Below, piece after piece: positions 46,401-54,452 of a stretch of 64,000 nucleotides of DNA (within the stretch, counting starts at the first letter, position 1; each line of letters begins with the position of its first letter). A program made the position numbers and the translations under genes. Below the pieces are notes generated by a model. That model was not told where the DNA came from and did no database searches. It saw only the letters and a list, made by a program, of their open reading frames with translations. The DNA comes from Pantoea sp. 18069 (GTDB lineage: Bacteria; Pseudomonadota; Gammaproteobacteria; Burkholderiales; Burkholderiaceae_C), in the NCBI RefSeq assembly GCF_902706035.1, contig NZ_CACSJA010000020.1, positions 1 to 64,000 on the forward strand. The letters run 5' to 3'.

Positions 46401-47849
46401 TTAAGGCGTGACAGGGGCGGGGTTCCACCAGCGCCAGCCACAGGGAATCTGCGCGCGCGGCAGCAGGCAGGACACGGTCGACAGGCGCGAGCGCAGCTGG
46501 GTGCGCACGCCGCCGCCGCCGCCCGGCCCGCAGGTGTAGAGCGCGTTGACTTCGCGCAGCAGCACTTCGGCCGCGGCCGCCGTGGGTTGCTCCCAGGCCC
46601 AGCGCACGCGCACGTCGCGCGGCGCGTCGGCGGCGGCGCTGCCCGCGGCCGGCAACTGCGCCAGCCACTGGCCCTGGTCATCGCCGAGCACGCTGGTCAC
46701 GCCGATGAAATCGCAGCGCAGCGTGCCGCGCGCGCCCAGCCGCGTCGCAATGATCTGGCGCGCCAACTGGGCACGTGCGAGGGCATGGGCGCCCGCATAG
46801 GAAATCTCGGCTTCGGCAAGCCAGCCGCGTTCGCTGCAGACATTGACCTTGAGATGGCTGGGCCGCGCGTGGCCGCGCACGCCGTCGAGGCGCACCTGGT
46901 TGTGCCCGACTTCGGTGACCCGGGCCTGGCTGATGTCGGCCACCACATCGGGGGTCAGATAGGCCGCGGGGTCGTGCACTTCATACAGCAGCTGCTCCTT
47001 GACGGTCTGGGCATTGATCAGGCCGCCGGTATGCGCGGGCTTGGTTATGGTGCACTGGCCGTCGGCTTCGATGCGCGCGATAGGAAAGCCCACATGGGCC
47101 AGATCGGGCACATCCTTGTAGCCGGGGTCGGCAAAATAACCGCCGCAGACCTGGGCGCCGCATTCGAGCAGGTGGCCGGCCATGGTGCCGCGCGCAAGGC
47201 GATCCCAATCGTCCCAGGCCCAGCCATGCCAGGCCACGGCCGGCCCGAGCACCAGCGCCGGGTCGGCGACGCGGCCCGCAATCACGATTTCGGCGCCGTC
47301 CTGCAGTGCCTGGGCGATCGGCTGCGCGCCGATATAGGCATTGGCACTCACGACCCGGGCCTCGGGCCAGTCGGCGCCACACGCGTCCTGCAAGGCCTGG
47401 GCGTGCTCCGCGCCCATCAGGTCATCGCCATGCACCAGCGCCATGCGCGGCACGCGAATACCCAGCTCCCCGGCCAGCGCCGCAATGCAGGCCGCCGCGC
47501 CCGCGGGGTTGGCCGCGCCGAAATTGCTGACGATGCGTATGCCATGCGCGAGGCAGTCGGCGAGCACGGGCCGCAGCAGGTCCGCAAGCAGCGGCTCGTA
47601 GCCGGCCGCGGGATCGCGCGCCCGCGCCAGTTGCGCCAGCGCCAGCGTGCGTTCGGCCAGGGTTTCGAAAATCAGCACCGCGGGCGCGTCGGCGGCGATC
47701 AAGTCGTCGACCACGGGCCGCGCGGCGTCCGTGCGGTCCCCCGAAAACCCCGCGCCGCAGCCCACGAGGAGCGGGCCGCGGGGCGTGGAGGCAGAAGCCG
47801 GCCCCGAGGGCCAGCGCGTGGAGTTCAGATCAGGAAGAGGGTTCGCCAT
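46401..47849 (-). CDS. AtuA-family (DUF1446) acyclic terpene utilisation protein
   Basis: A 482-residue protein of the DUF1446 family, named for AtuA of Pseudomonas citronellol/geraniol degradation, whose exact reaction is unproven. Typical parts: LVGCGAGFSGDRTDAARPVV, RIVSNFGAANPAGAAACI and GRVADPALVLGPAVAWHGW. The ATG at 47849 sits 69 bp from the divergent LysR start. The cluster (LysR, AtuA, small AtuA, Bug) recurs in betaproteobacteria and lacks other terpene genes, so another carboxylic acid may be the substrate. Confidence 0.87.
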   Translation of the reverse strand: MANPLPDLNSTRWPSGPASASTPRGPLLVGCGAGFSGDRTDAARPVVDDLIAADAPAVLIFETLAERTLALAQLARARDPAAGYEPLLADLLRPVLADCLAHGIRIVSNFGAANPAGAAACIAALAGELGIRVPRMALVHGDDLMGAEHAQALQDACGADWPEARVVSANAYIGAQPIAQALQDGAEIVIAGRVADPALVLGPAVAWHGWAWDDWDRLARGTMAGHLLECGAQVCGGYFADPGYKDVPDLAHVGFPIARIEADGQCTITKPAHTGGLINAQTVKEQLLYEVHDPAAYLTPDVVADISQARVTEVGHNQVRLDGVRGHARPSHLKVNVCSERGWLAEAEISYAGAHALARAQLARQIIATRLGARGTLRCDFIGVTSVLGDDQGQWLAQLPAAGSAAADAPRDVRVRWAWEQPTAAAAEVLLREVNALYTCGPGGGGGVRTQLRSRLSTVSCLLPRAQIPCGWRWWNPAPVTP

Positions 47850-47918
47850 GGCGCCAATATAGAGAATGCAATTTATGTTGTAAATTCGATGATTTGGATA
47901 GATTGATCTGAGTTTTCT

Positions 47919-48860
47919 ATGAATCTGACCACCCGGCAACTGCAGGCCTTCCAGGCCCTGCACCAGCATCTGAGCTTCACGCGCGCCGCGCAGCAGTGCT
48001 GCCTGTCGCAGCCCGCGTTCAGCGCCCTGATCCAGGGTCTGGAACAGGGCCTGGGGTCACAGCTGTTCGAGCGCAGCACCCGCCATGTGATGCTCACGCC
48101 CGCGGGCCAGGACTTCCTGCCGCATGCGCAGCACCTGCTCGCCGCAATCGACCAGGCCGTGCAGTCGCTGCAAGGCGCGGCCCAGTTGCGCGCCAGCCGC
48201 GTCACGGTCGCGCTGCTGCCTTCGCTGGCCGCCCACTGGCTGCCTTCGGTGCTCGCGCAGTTCGCGCAATCCCATCCGCAAATCCAGGTGCAGGTGCGCG
48301 ATGCCTTGAACACGCCCTGTCTCGAAAGCGTGCAGCAAGGCCAGGCCGACTGGGCACTGTGCACGGCGCTGGCGCGCCACCCCGACCTGCATGCGACCGC
48401 AGTGGCCGAGGAAACGTTCTACCTGGTGTGTCCCCAGGCGCATCCCCTCGCACAGACGCCGGCGCCGGTCGCGCCCCAGGCGCTGCGCGGTGTGCCTTTC
48501 GTACAGCTCGCGGCCCACACCAGCATCCGGGCAAGCGTCGAGGCCTGGCAGGCCGCAGTCCTCCCGCAGCCGCTGCTGCAGACCTGCATGGAAGTCGAGC
48601 AGCTCGCCACCGTCATGGGCATGGTGCGCGCCGGCCTGGGAGTGAGCCTGGTGCCCGCGCTGTCGCTGGCCTATTTCCAGGACCCGGGCATTGCGATACG
48701 CCGACTCCAAGGCCTTGCGCCGTCGCGCACGATCTACTGGGTGCGCCACCGCCACCTGCACCTCGGGCCCGCTGCCCAGGCCTTCCACGACAGCGCCCAG
48801 CATTCGCTGCAGGAATGGCTGCAGGGACAGGAAGAAATGCAGCCCGTGGGCCGGCCGTGA
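47919..48860 (+). CDS. LysR-family transcriptional regulator
   Basis: A 313-residue LysR protein: winged helix MNLTTRQLQAFQALHQHLSF and ERSTRHVMLTPAGQDFLPHA, then an effector domain with PQAHPLAQ and GMVRAGLGVSLVPALSLAYF. It is divergent from the AtuA operon with a 69-bp gap, so it is the likely regulator of that operon. Confidence 0.92.
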   Translation: MNLTTRQLQAFQALHQHLSFTRAAQQCCLSQPAFSALIQGLEQGLGSQLFERSTRHVMLTPAGQDFLPHAQHLLAAIDQAVQSLQGAAQLRASRVTVALLPSLAAHWLPSVLAQFAQSHPQIQVQVRDALNTPCLESVQQGQADWALCTALARHPDLHATAVAEETFYLVCPQAHPLAQTPAPVAPQALRGVPFVQLAAHTSIRASVEAWQAAVLPQPLLQTCMEVEQLATVMGMVRAGLGVSLVPALSLAYFQDPGIAIRRLQGLAPSRTIYWVRHRHLHLGPAAQAFHDSAQHSLQEWLQGQEEMQPVGRP

Positions 48861-48939
48861 AAAACCGTGGCGCGCGCGTCTGGCTATGATGTCCTGAGCT
48901 AGCGCCGGCAAGGCGCAGCGAACGCGGGAAGCCAGCACG

Positions 48940-49383
48940 ATGAACCCACTGCCCCTTTTTCCATTGCGCAGCGAATGTCCGCCCGGTGCCTGCACCTGCG
49001 GGCGCGATGCCCTGCTGCAGGACCCGCAGGGCGACCTGCGCATCATGCGGCTGACGCGCGAAGACGAGAAACGCCTGGTGCAGCGGCTGGAGAACCTCGC
49101 AAGCCTTGCCGACCTGCGCCACATGCAGCAGCGCATGCAGCAGCAGTTGGGCCTCGAACTGCAGATCCAGACCAGCACGCGCGAAGTGCGCACGCTGCGC
49201 GGCATCACCATTCTGGTGCTCGAACGCCCGGGGCTGTGCCGCAAGACGCGCCAGGCGATTCCCGCGGCGATCAAGCGCAGCTTCGAGCAGCGCCCGGAGA
49301 TTGCGTTTGAGCTGCTCGATGAGGAAAGCCTGTTTGCGTCGCAAGCTGCTGCGCCCGTGACCATCGCGCCCGCGTCACGCTAA
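48940..49383 (+). CDS. Conserved hypothetical protein with N-terminal Cys cluster
   Basis: A 147-residue cytosolic protein that I cannot assign. The N-terminus has CPPGACTCGRDALLQDP, three cysteines within nine residues, with another in ERPGLCRKTRQAIPAAIK near residue 104, so it could bind zinc or an iron-sulfur cluster. The middle is a Gln/Leu-rich helix (LRHMQQRMQQQLGLELQIQ). It stands alone 79 bp after the LysR gene on the same strand. Confidence 0.65.
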   Translation: MNPLPLFPLRSECPPGACTCGRDALLQDPQGDLRIMRLTREDEKRLVQRLENLASLADLRHMQQRMQQQLGLELQIQTSTREVRTLRGITILVLERPGLCRKTRQAIPAAIKRSFEQRPEIAFELLDEESLFASQAAAPVTIAPASR

Positions 49384-49551
49384 CGCCTCAAGCCAGCTGC
49401 GCCTGCAAGAACGCCAGCGGCAGCCACTGCGGCGCTGCGCCCGTGCCAAAAAACTGCACCGGTCCATGTTGCCAGGCACATGGGCCGGAAGAAATAGCGG
49501 TCTTTCTCACCATGCCATGGGATGCACTCATGTGTTTTCAGCGCCACCCTG

Positions 49552-49580
49552 TTGATATAAAAAAACTATCGAAATAGAAT
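49552..49580 (+). promoter_or_regulatory. Sigma-70 promoter of the pspA-yqiJ-yqiK operon
   Basis: TTGATA (49552-49557) and TAGAAT (49575-49580) are separated by exactly 17 bp in an AT-rich island that stands out from the GC-rich surroundings. Transcription would begin near 49587, leaving a leader of about 130 bases before the ATG at 49718. The rest of the 334-bp gap 49384-49717 holds no gene. No sigma-54 site with correct spacing was found. Confidence 0.7.
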
Positions 49581-49717
49581 ATCAATGAGTAATACTTTAA
49601 ACACGCCGAACGGTTGCACGCAATGCAGCCGCGTGTGGCACACAAGCAGTGCGGCAAGACATCAGCCCAGGACTTGAGCTGTGCCAGTTGATTTCCGCCA
49701 ACCCAAGGACAAGCACA

Positions 49718-50383
49718 ATGACCGATACCCTCCAGTCCCGCGTGGCCCGAGTGATTACTGGCAGCGCCCATGCGCTGCTTGGGCGAATTGAAGACGCAGC
49801 GCCAATCGCCATGCTCGAGCAATTGGCGCGCGAGCTCGACACCGTCGTCGACGAGGTGCGCGGCGAACTCGGGCGCATCGCCGTCAACCGGCACCTCATC
49901 CAGCAGCAGCACCAGCGGTTGAACCAAGAGCACGGAAGCCTGGACTGTGCCTTGTCAGCGGCCTTGAATCAGGCACGCGACGACCTGGCCAAGACGGCAA
50001 TCGCACGGCAGATCGATGTCGAGGCCCAGCTACCCATCCTCGAATCCAGCCTCAGCCAGCTCGCGCAAGAAGAAAAATCGCTATCCGGCTACATGGACGG
50101 CCTGATGAGCAAGCGCCGCGAAATGGCAAGCGCCATTACCGACTTGGAGTTCGCCCAGTGCAAGTCGGCAAGCGTTGGCGCCGAGCATGGCAACCATTGC
50201 CTGGATGCAAACGCGCGCGCAATTCAGGCCGCCTTCGATAGAACCTACAGACGTCAAACCGGCCTGGATGCGCTGGCGCCGCAGGCGACAGCAGATCAAT
50301 CTGCAAAGCTGCGTGAACTGAACGGCTTGATGCTGGAAAACAAAATCCGCGAGCGCCTGGCCGCGCTCAAAGCCGGGCGGTAA
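49718..50383 (+). CDS. PspA/IM30 family protein
   Basis: A 221-residue, almost entirely helical protein of the PspA/IM30 (ESCRT-III-like) family that coats and protects the inner membrane. The N-terminal SRVARVITGSAHALLGRIED resembles the amphipathic helix and first hairpin, and long heptad-like coiled coils follow (LDTVVDEVRGELGRIAVNRH, LSQLAQEEKSLSGYMDGLMS). It is the first gene of an operon with yqiJ and yqiK, as in other bacteria. The start at 49718 is the first Met after an in-frame non-conserved leader. Confidence 0.82.
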   Translation: MTDTLQSRVARVITGSAHALLGRIEDAAPIAMLEQLARELDTVVDEVRGELGRIAVNRHLIQQQHQRLNQEHGSLDCALSAALNQARDDLAKTAIARQIDVEAQLPILESSLSQLAQEEKSLSGYMDGLMSKRREMASAITDLEFAQCKSASVGAEHGNHCLDANARAIQAAFDRTYRRQTGLDALAPQATADQSAKLRELNGLMLENKIRERLAALKAGR

Positions 50384-50389
50384 CTCCGC

Positions 50390-51010
50390 ATGATTGTTCT
50401 CATGAGCCCTGAAACCTGGCCATTTGGCGCAGCCTTGGCAACCATGGTCGGGCTGACCGTGGTCGAAGGCGCGGGTCTGCTATTCGCGCAAAGCCCCTCG
50501 CACGGGCTGGATAGCATGCTGCCCGATATGCCCGAAGGGCTGGAACCAGCGTTGGGCTGGCTACACCTCGGCAGGGTCCCGATCCTGGTACTGCTGATCC
50601 TCTTTTTAGCCGGCTTTTCCGTGTCGGGCTATGTAGTGCAGGCGGTGGCCGGCACGTTGTTCGGCAGCTTGCTGCCGTGGTGGCTGGCTTCGCTGCCAGC
50701 AGCGCTCACAGGCATGTCCTGCGTGCGTGCGATTGGCGGCCTGCTCGCGCGGGTACTGCCCGACAACGAGACCACGGCTGTCAGCGAGCAGTCCTTGGTG
50801 GGCCGCACCGGCATGGTCACACAAGGGATTGCACGCACCGGCATGGCAGCTCAGACCAAGATTCGCGACGCGAACGGCGACTTGCATTACGTGCTCGTCG
50901 AGCCTGACATCGCGGCCGAAACCTTTGCAGAAGGCGACTCGGTGCTGCTCGTGCGCAAGGCCGGCGCTCGCTTTTACGGCATCCGCAACCCACACCCCGA
51001 ACTGCTTTAG
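50390..51010 (+). CDS. yqiJ: YqiJ-like inner membrane protein with OB-fold domain
   Basis: A 206-residue membrane protein of the YqiJ/NfeD-like type. Hydrophobic segments include GAALATMVGLTVVEGAGLLF, VPILVLLILFLAGFSVSGYV and a Gly/Ala-rich helix (LPWWLASLPAALTGMSCV). The C-terminal half (LVGRTGMVTQGIARTGMAAQ, YVLVEPDIAAETFAEGDSVL) is an OB-fold beta domain. Such proteins pair with flotillins; the flotillin gene follows after 31 bp. Start may be 50390 or the Met four codons later. Confidence 0.85.
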   Translation: MIVLMSPETWPFGAALATMVGLTVVEGAGLLFAQSPSHGLDSMLPDMPEGLEPALGWLHLGRVPILVLLILFLAGFSVSGYVVQAVAGTLFGSLLPWWLASLPAALTGMSCVRAIGGLLARVLPDNETTAVSEQSLVGRTGMVTQGIARTGMAAQTKIRDANGDLHYVLVEPDIAAETFAEGDSVLLVRKAGARFYGIRNPHPELL

Positions 51011-51041
51011 TGCGGGCAAGACCTTTCAATCAGAGGAAAAA

Positions 51042-52811
51042 ATGCTCACCGATACACACATGAACGAAATGCTGATCAATATCGGCGTTCCGGCCGGCAT
51101 TGCACTGTTTACCTTGCTGGCCATTGGCATCATCGTTGCACGCCTCTACCGGCGCGCAAGCAAAGAGACCGCCTTCGTGCGCACCGGCCTTGGGGGGCAG
51201 AAAGTCATCATCAACGGAGGCGCGCTGGTGTTGCCGGTTTTTCACGAAATCATTCCGGTCAACATGAACACGCTCAAGCTGGAGGTCTCGCGCAAGGAAG
51301 AGCAAAGCCTGATTGCACTCGACCGCATGCGCGTCGACGTGGCAGCCGCGTTCTTCGTGCGCGTCAAGCAAATGGCCGAATCGGTCAGCACCGCCGCACA
51401 AACCCTGGGCCGCAAGACAATGGAGCCGCAGCAACTCAAAGTGTTGGTGGAAGACAAGTTTGTCGACGCCCTGCGTGCAACCGCCGCGACCATGACCATG
51501 CAGGAATTGCAGGACAAGCGCCGTGAATTCGTCCAAGCCGTGCAAAACGCGGTGGCCGAAGATCTGGAAAAAAACGGACTTGAGCTGGAATCCGTGTCGC
51601 TCACCAGCATGGATCAGACTGCCAAAGATTTCTTCAACCCCAACAACGCGTTCGACGCCGAAGGCTTGACTCGCTTGACGCAAGAAACCGAGGCACGCCG
51701 CAAACAGCGCAACGACATTGAGCAAGATACTGAAGTGCAGGTGCGCACAAAGAACCTGGAGGCCGAACGCGTCAAGCTCGACATCTCAAAGAATCAAGAA
51801 TTTGCCACACTGACGCAATTGCAAGCGATCGCCAATGCAAAGGCCGAGCAAATTGCTGAAATCGCCAAAACCGAGGCAGAACGCCAACGCGAAGCCGAAG
51901 AAGTTCGGATCAACGCCGACCGTCAGGTCAAGGAGCGGCGCATTGAGGCCGACCGCACGGTGAACAGCGCAGAAATTGACAAAAACTTGGCCATTCAGAA
52001 AAAGAACATCGAAGCGGAGCGTGAAACGCGCATCAAGCAAGCCGAGCAACGGCAATCGGTAGAGCTCGCCAACCAAGATGCAGCCATTGCCATCGCCCGA
52101 AAATCAGAAGAACAATCACAGGCCGACGCTACCGCCAACGCGGCTTTGGCGGATTCCGTGCGCTCGGAGGAGCTCGTAAAAACGGCGCGCGAAATGGCCG
52201 TGGCCGAACGCGGCAAGGCCATTCAACTGATTGATGCTGCAAAAGACGCCGAACAGCAGGCCATTGCCGTCAAGGTTGCAGCGCAGGCCGAACGTGAAGC
52301 CGCCGAGAATCGCGCCGCCGCCATCAGCGTAGAGGCCCATGCCCGCAAAGACGCTGCGTTGGCCGAAGCTGAAGGTATTGCCGCCATCAATGAAGCCAAG
52401 AACCGCCTGGGCATGGCCCAGATTGATTTAGCCGTGCGCATGCAGCTCATCGAGTCGCTGCCCCAGATCCTGGAACAGGCGGCCAAGCCGATGGAGAAAA
52501 TCGATTCCATCCGACTCTTCCAAGTCAACGGCTTGCCGGGCATGGGTTCGGGCGCAGGCGGTCATGGCAACGGCCCAGCGACGGGCGGCACCCTGCCAGA
52601 ACAGGTGGTGAACTCCGCCTTGCAGTATCAAGTGGCCAAACCCATTGTTGACGCCATCATGAAAGATGCCGGCTTGGCAAACCCTTCGCTTACCGGTATC
52701 GCGCAGTCAATTGCCAGCATGGTGGCGCTTCCAGTCGCGCCAGCAACCGATGCGCCTTTGCTTGGAGCTACCTCGCTGCCAGCGCAAGAGCCCGTTGCCG
52801 AGAAGGCTTGA
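51042..52811 (+). CDS. yqiK: Flotillin-family membrane scaffold protein YqiK
   Basis: A 589-residue flotillin. One N-terminal membrane helix (INIGVPAGIALFTLLAIGII) is followed by an SPFH/band-7 domain (FVRTGLGGQKVIINGGALVL, through about residue 210). Then comes a very long Ala/Glu coiled coil (residues about 220-480, repeats of AEAERQREAE type) and a Gly-rich tail (GLPGMGSGAGGHGNGPATGG). It forms oligomers in detergent-resistant membrane zones. The ATG at 51042 follows AGAGGA. It ends the stress operon begun by pspA. Confidence 0.93.
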   Translation: MLTDTHMNEMLINIGVPAGIALFTLLAIGIIVARLYRRASKETAFVRTGLGGQKVIINGGALVLPVFHEIIPVNMNTLKLEVSRKEEQSLIALDRMRVDVAAAFFVRVKQMAESVSTAAQTLGRKTMEPQQLKVLVEDKFVDALRATAATMTMQELQDKRREFVQAVQNAVAEDLEKNGLELESVSLTSMDQTAKDFFNPNNAFDAEGLTRLTQETEARRKQRNDIEQDTEVQVRTKNLEAERVKLDISKNQEFATLTQLQAIANAKAEQIAEIAKTEAERQREAEEVRINADRQVKERRIEADRTVNSAEIDKNLAIQKKNIEAERETRIKQAEQRQSVELANQDAAIAIARKSEEQSQADATANAALADSVRSEELVKTAREMAVAERGKAIQLIDAAKDAEQQAIAVKVAAQAEREAAENRAAAISVEAHARKDAALAEAEGIAAINEAKNRLGMAQIDLAVRMQLIESLPQILEQAAKPMEKIDSIRLFQVNGLPGMGSGAGGHGNGPATGGTLPEQVVNSALQYQVAKPIVDAIMKDAGLANPSLTGIAQSIASMVALPVAPATDAPLLGATSLPAQEPVAEKA

Positions 52812-52857
52812 TGCTATCGGGACTTCGGCGAAGTGAATGCCGCGTCCTGAATCGACC

Positions 52858-52890
52858 CTCGACCCTTCGGCAGGCTCAGGACAAGCGGCC
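52858..52890. repeat. REP-like repeat (CTTCGGCAGGCTCAGGAC type)
   Basis: The gap after yqiK holds CCTTCGGCAGGCTCAGGACA, a member of the CCTTCGACAGGCTCAGGAC-type palindromic repeats common in Burkholderiales genomes. It is the uninterrupted form of the sequence into which the IS110 element at 57456 is inserted. Confidence 0.7.
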
Positions 52891-52906
52891 GTGCCCGGCT
52901 CTCCAG

Positions 52907-53800
52907 TCACCCCAGCTGTGCCTTGAAAAACGCAATGGTGCGGTCCCAGGCCAGCTTGGCCGCGGCCGCGTCATAGCGCGGCGTGGTGTCGTTGTTGAAA
53001 CCATGCTGCGTGCCCGCGTAATGGTGCACCTCGTACTTCGCGCCGGCCGCCTGGAGCGCGGCTTCGTAGGCCGGCCAGGCCGCGTTGATGCGTTCATCGA
53101 CAGCGGCCAGGTGCACCTGCAGCGGCGCCTTGACGCGCGCCGCCTGCGCGGGATCGGGCGTATTGCCATAGAACGGCACGGCGGCCCGCAGTTCGGGCAA
53201 CTGCGTCGCAAGCCAGTGCGCCATGCCGCCGCCATAGCAAAAACCGACCACGCCGAGCTTGCCGTCGCCATCGGCGCGCATGCGCAGCCACTGCGCGGCG
53301 GCGAGAAAGTCTTCACGGGTACTGGCCTGGTCCAGCTTGGCGAAGGCTTCGCGCGCCTTGTCTTCGTCGCCGGGATAGCCGCCCAGCGGCGTGAGCGCAT
53401 CGGGCGCGAACGCCATGAAGCCTTCGAGCGCCAGGCGGCGCGTCACGTCCTCGATGTGCGGATTGAGGCCGCGGTTCTCATGCACCACCAGCACCATGGG
53501 CAGGCGCGCCGCGCCCGCAGCCGAGGGGCGCGCGAGGTAACCATTGATGCTGCCGTAGACCGAAGGCGATGGCAGCGAGACGCGCTGCGTGCTCACGCGG
53601 CTGTCTTGCGCCGGCACCTGCTGGCCCGCGGCGAAATTGGGGCTCAGCGCCGCCAGCAGCCCGGCGGCCGTCACGCCGGCCTTCGCATAGCGCTGCGCCT
53701 GGCCCAGAAAACTGCGCCGGTCCATGTCGCCATGCACGTAGGCGTCAAAAAGAATCAACAGCTCCTGGTCGAAATCGGCGGCAGTCAAGCGAGTGGTCAT
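52907..53800 (-). CDS. Dienelactone hydrolase family protein
   Basis: A 297-residue alpha/beta hydrolase of the dienelactone hydrolase group. The nucleophile cysteine is in VVGFCYGGGMAHWL, the catalytic His in AGTQHGFNND, and VVHENRGLNPHIEDVTRRLA is the family block. Residues 1-60 carry a signal or Tat-like leader (MDRRSFLGQAQRYAKAGVTA), so it is probably exported, as in related proteins. I chose the ATG at 53800 (MTTRLTAADFDQ). The natural substrate is unknown; no aromatic-ring cleavage genes are near. Confidence 0.87.
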   Translation of the reverse strand: MTTRLTAADFDQELLILFDAYVHGDMDRRSFLGQAQRYAKAGVTAAGLLAALSPNFAAGQQVPAQDSRVSTQRVSLPSPSVYGSINGYLARPSAAGAARLPMVLVVHENRGLNPHIEDVTRRLALEGFMAFAPDALTPLGGYPGDEDKAREAFAKLDQASTREDFLAAAQWLRMRADGDGKLGVVGFCYGGGMAHWLATQLPELRAAVPFYGNTPDPAQAARVKAPLQVHLAAVDERINAAWPAYEAALQAAGAKYEVHHYAGTQHGFNNDTTPRYDAAAAKLAWDRTIAFFKAQLG

Positions 53801-53914
53801 GGCAGCTCCTGAACAAGGGATGGGAAGCAATGATCTTACGACCATGCATGCCCATCCATCAACCGCGCCGCGCCGATTCAGCCACGGGCCGCTGCAAGCC
53901 GTGGCGCGCTGCCG

Positions 53915-54313
53915 TCAGGGCCTGGCCAGGCGCCAGACATTGCCTACGCCCTCGCCCGTGGCGTCACCCGGGCGGCCGTCCCTGGCCCAGTAGTAGAGCG
54001 GGCGGCCCTTGTAGGCCCACTGGCTCGCACCATCGTCACGCGTGATCACGCTCCAGTCGCCTATGGGCTTGGCGCCCGCGGGTGCGATCAGCGGCGGCCA
54101 GTTGGTCGCGCAGCCGCCATTGCACACGCTCTTGCCACTGCCCACCGCATCGCGGTCGAACACATACAGCGTCATCTGGTTGGGGCCCACGAGCATGCCA
54201 TTCATGGTCGTGGCAGGCGAAGCCTGGGCCATGGGAGCGTTGCTGGCCGGCGCCGTATTGCACGCGGTCAGCGCGACCGAAGCCAGAAAAGCGATAGAAG
54301 CCATACGTAGCAT
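53915..54313 (-). CDS. Lipoprotein with Yx(F/W/Y)xxD repeat motifs (COG4315 type)
   Basis: A 132-residue lipoprotein. The signal peptide MLRMASIAFLASVALTAC ends in an ALTAC lipobox. The body has the pair MTLYVFDRDAVGSGKSVCNG and CATNWPPL, then PLYYWARDGRPGDATG, the features of the 'secreted repeat of unknown function' family found in many soil bacteria. Two further cysteines could form a disulfide. The ATG at 54313 directly precedes the signal peptide. It stands alone. Confidence 0.85.
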   Translation of the reverse strand: MLRMASIAFLASVALTACNTAPASNAPMAQASPATTMNGMLVGPNQMTLYVFDRDAVGSGKSVCNGGCATNWPPLIAPAGAKPIGDWSVITRDDGASQWAYKGRPLYYWARDGRPGDATGEGVGNVWRLARP

Positions 54314-54452
54314 GGAGTTCTCCTTGAGGTTGGAAAGCCGCAGAAGGCGCGTGGATTCGATCAACCTTGGCGCCCGTTGAAGTCGCCAAGGCAGTATCTG
54401 CCTTTTTGCGCCAGGCGTTGTAACCAACATCGGCGGGCGTGGCCTGCGGGCC

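Noticed and set aside
49600..49700. A TGGCAC-like sequence (near 49637) as a sigma-54 promoter for pspA
   Set aside because: The GG and GC elements are 12 bases apart instead of 10, and a better sigma-70 promoter lies upstream.
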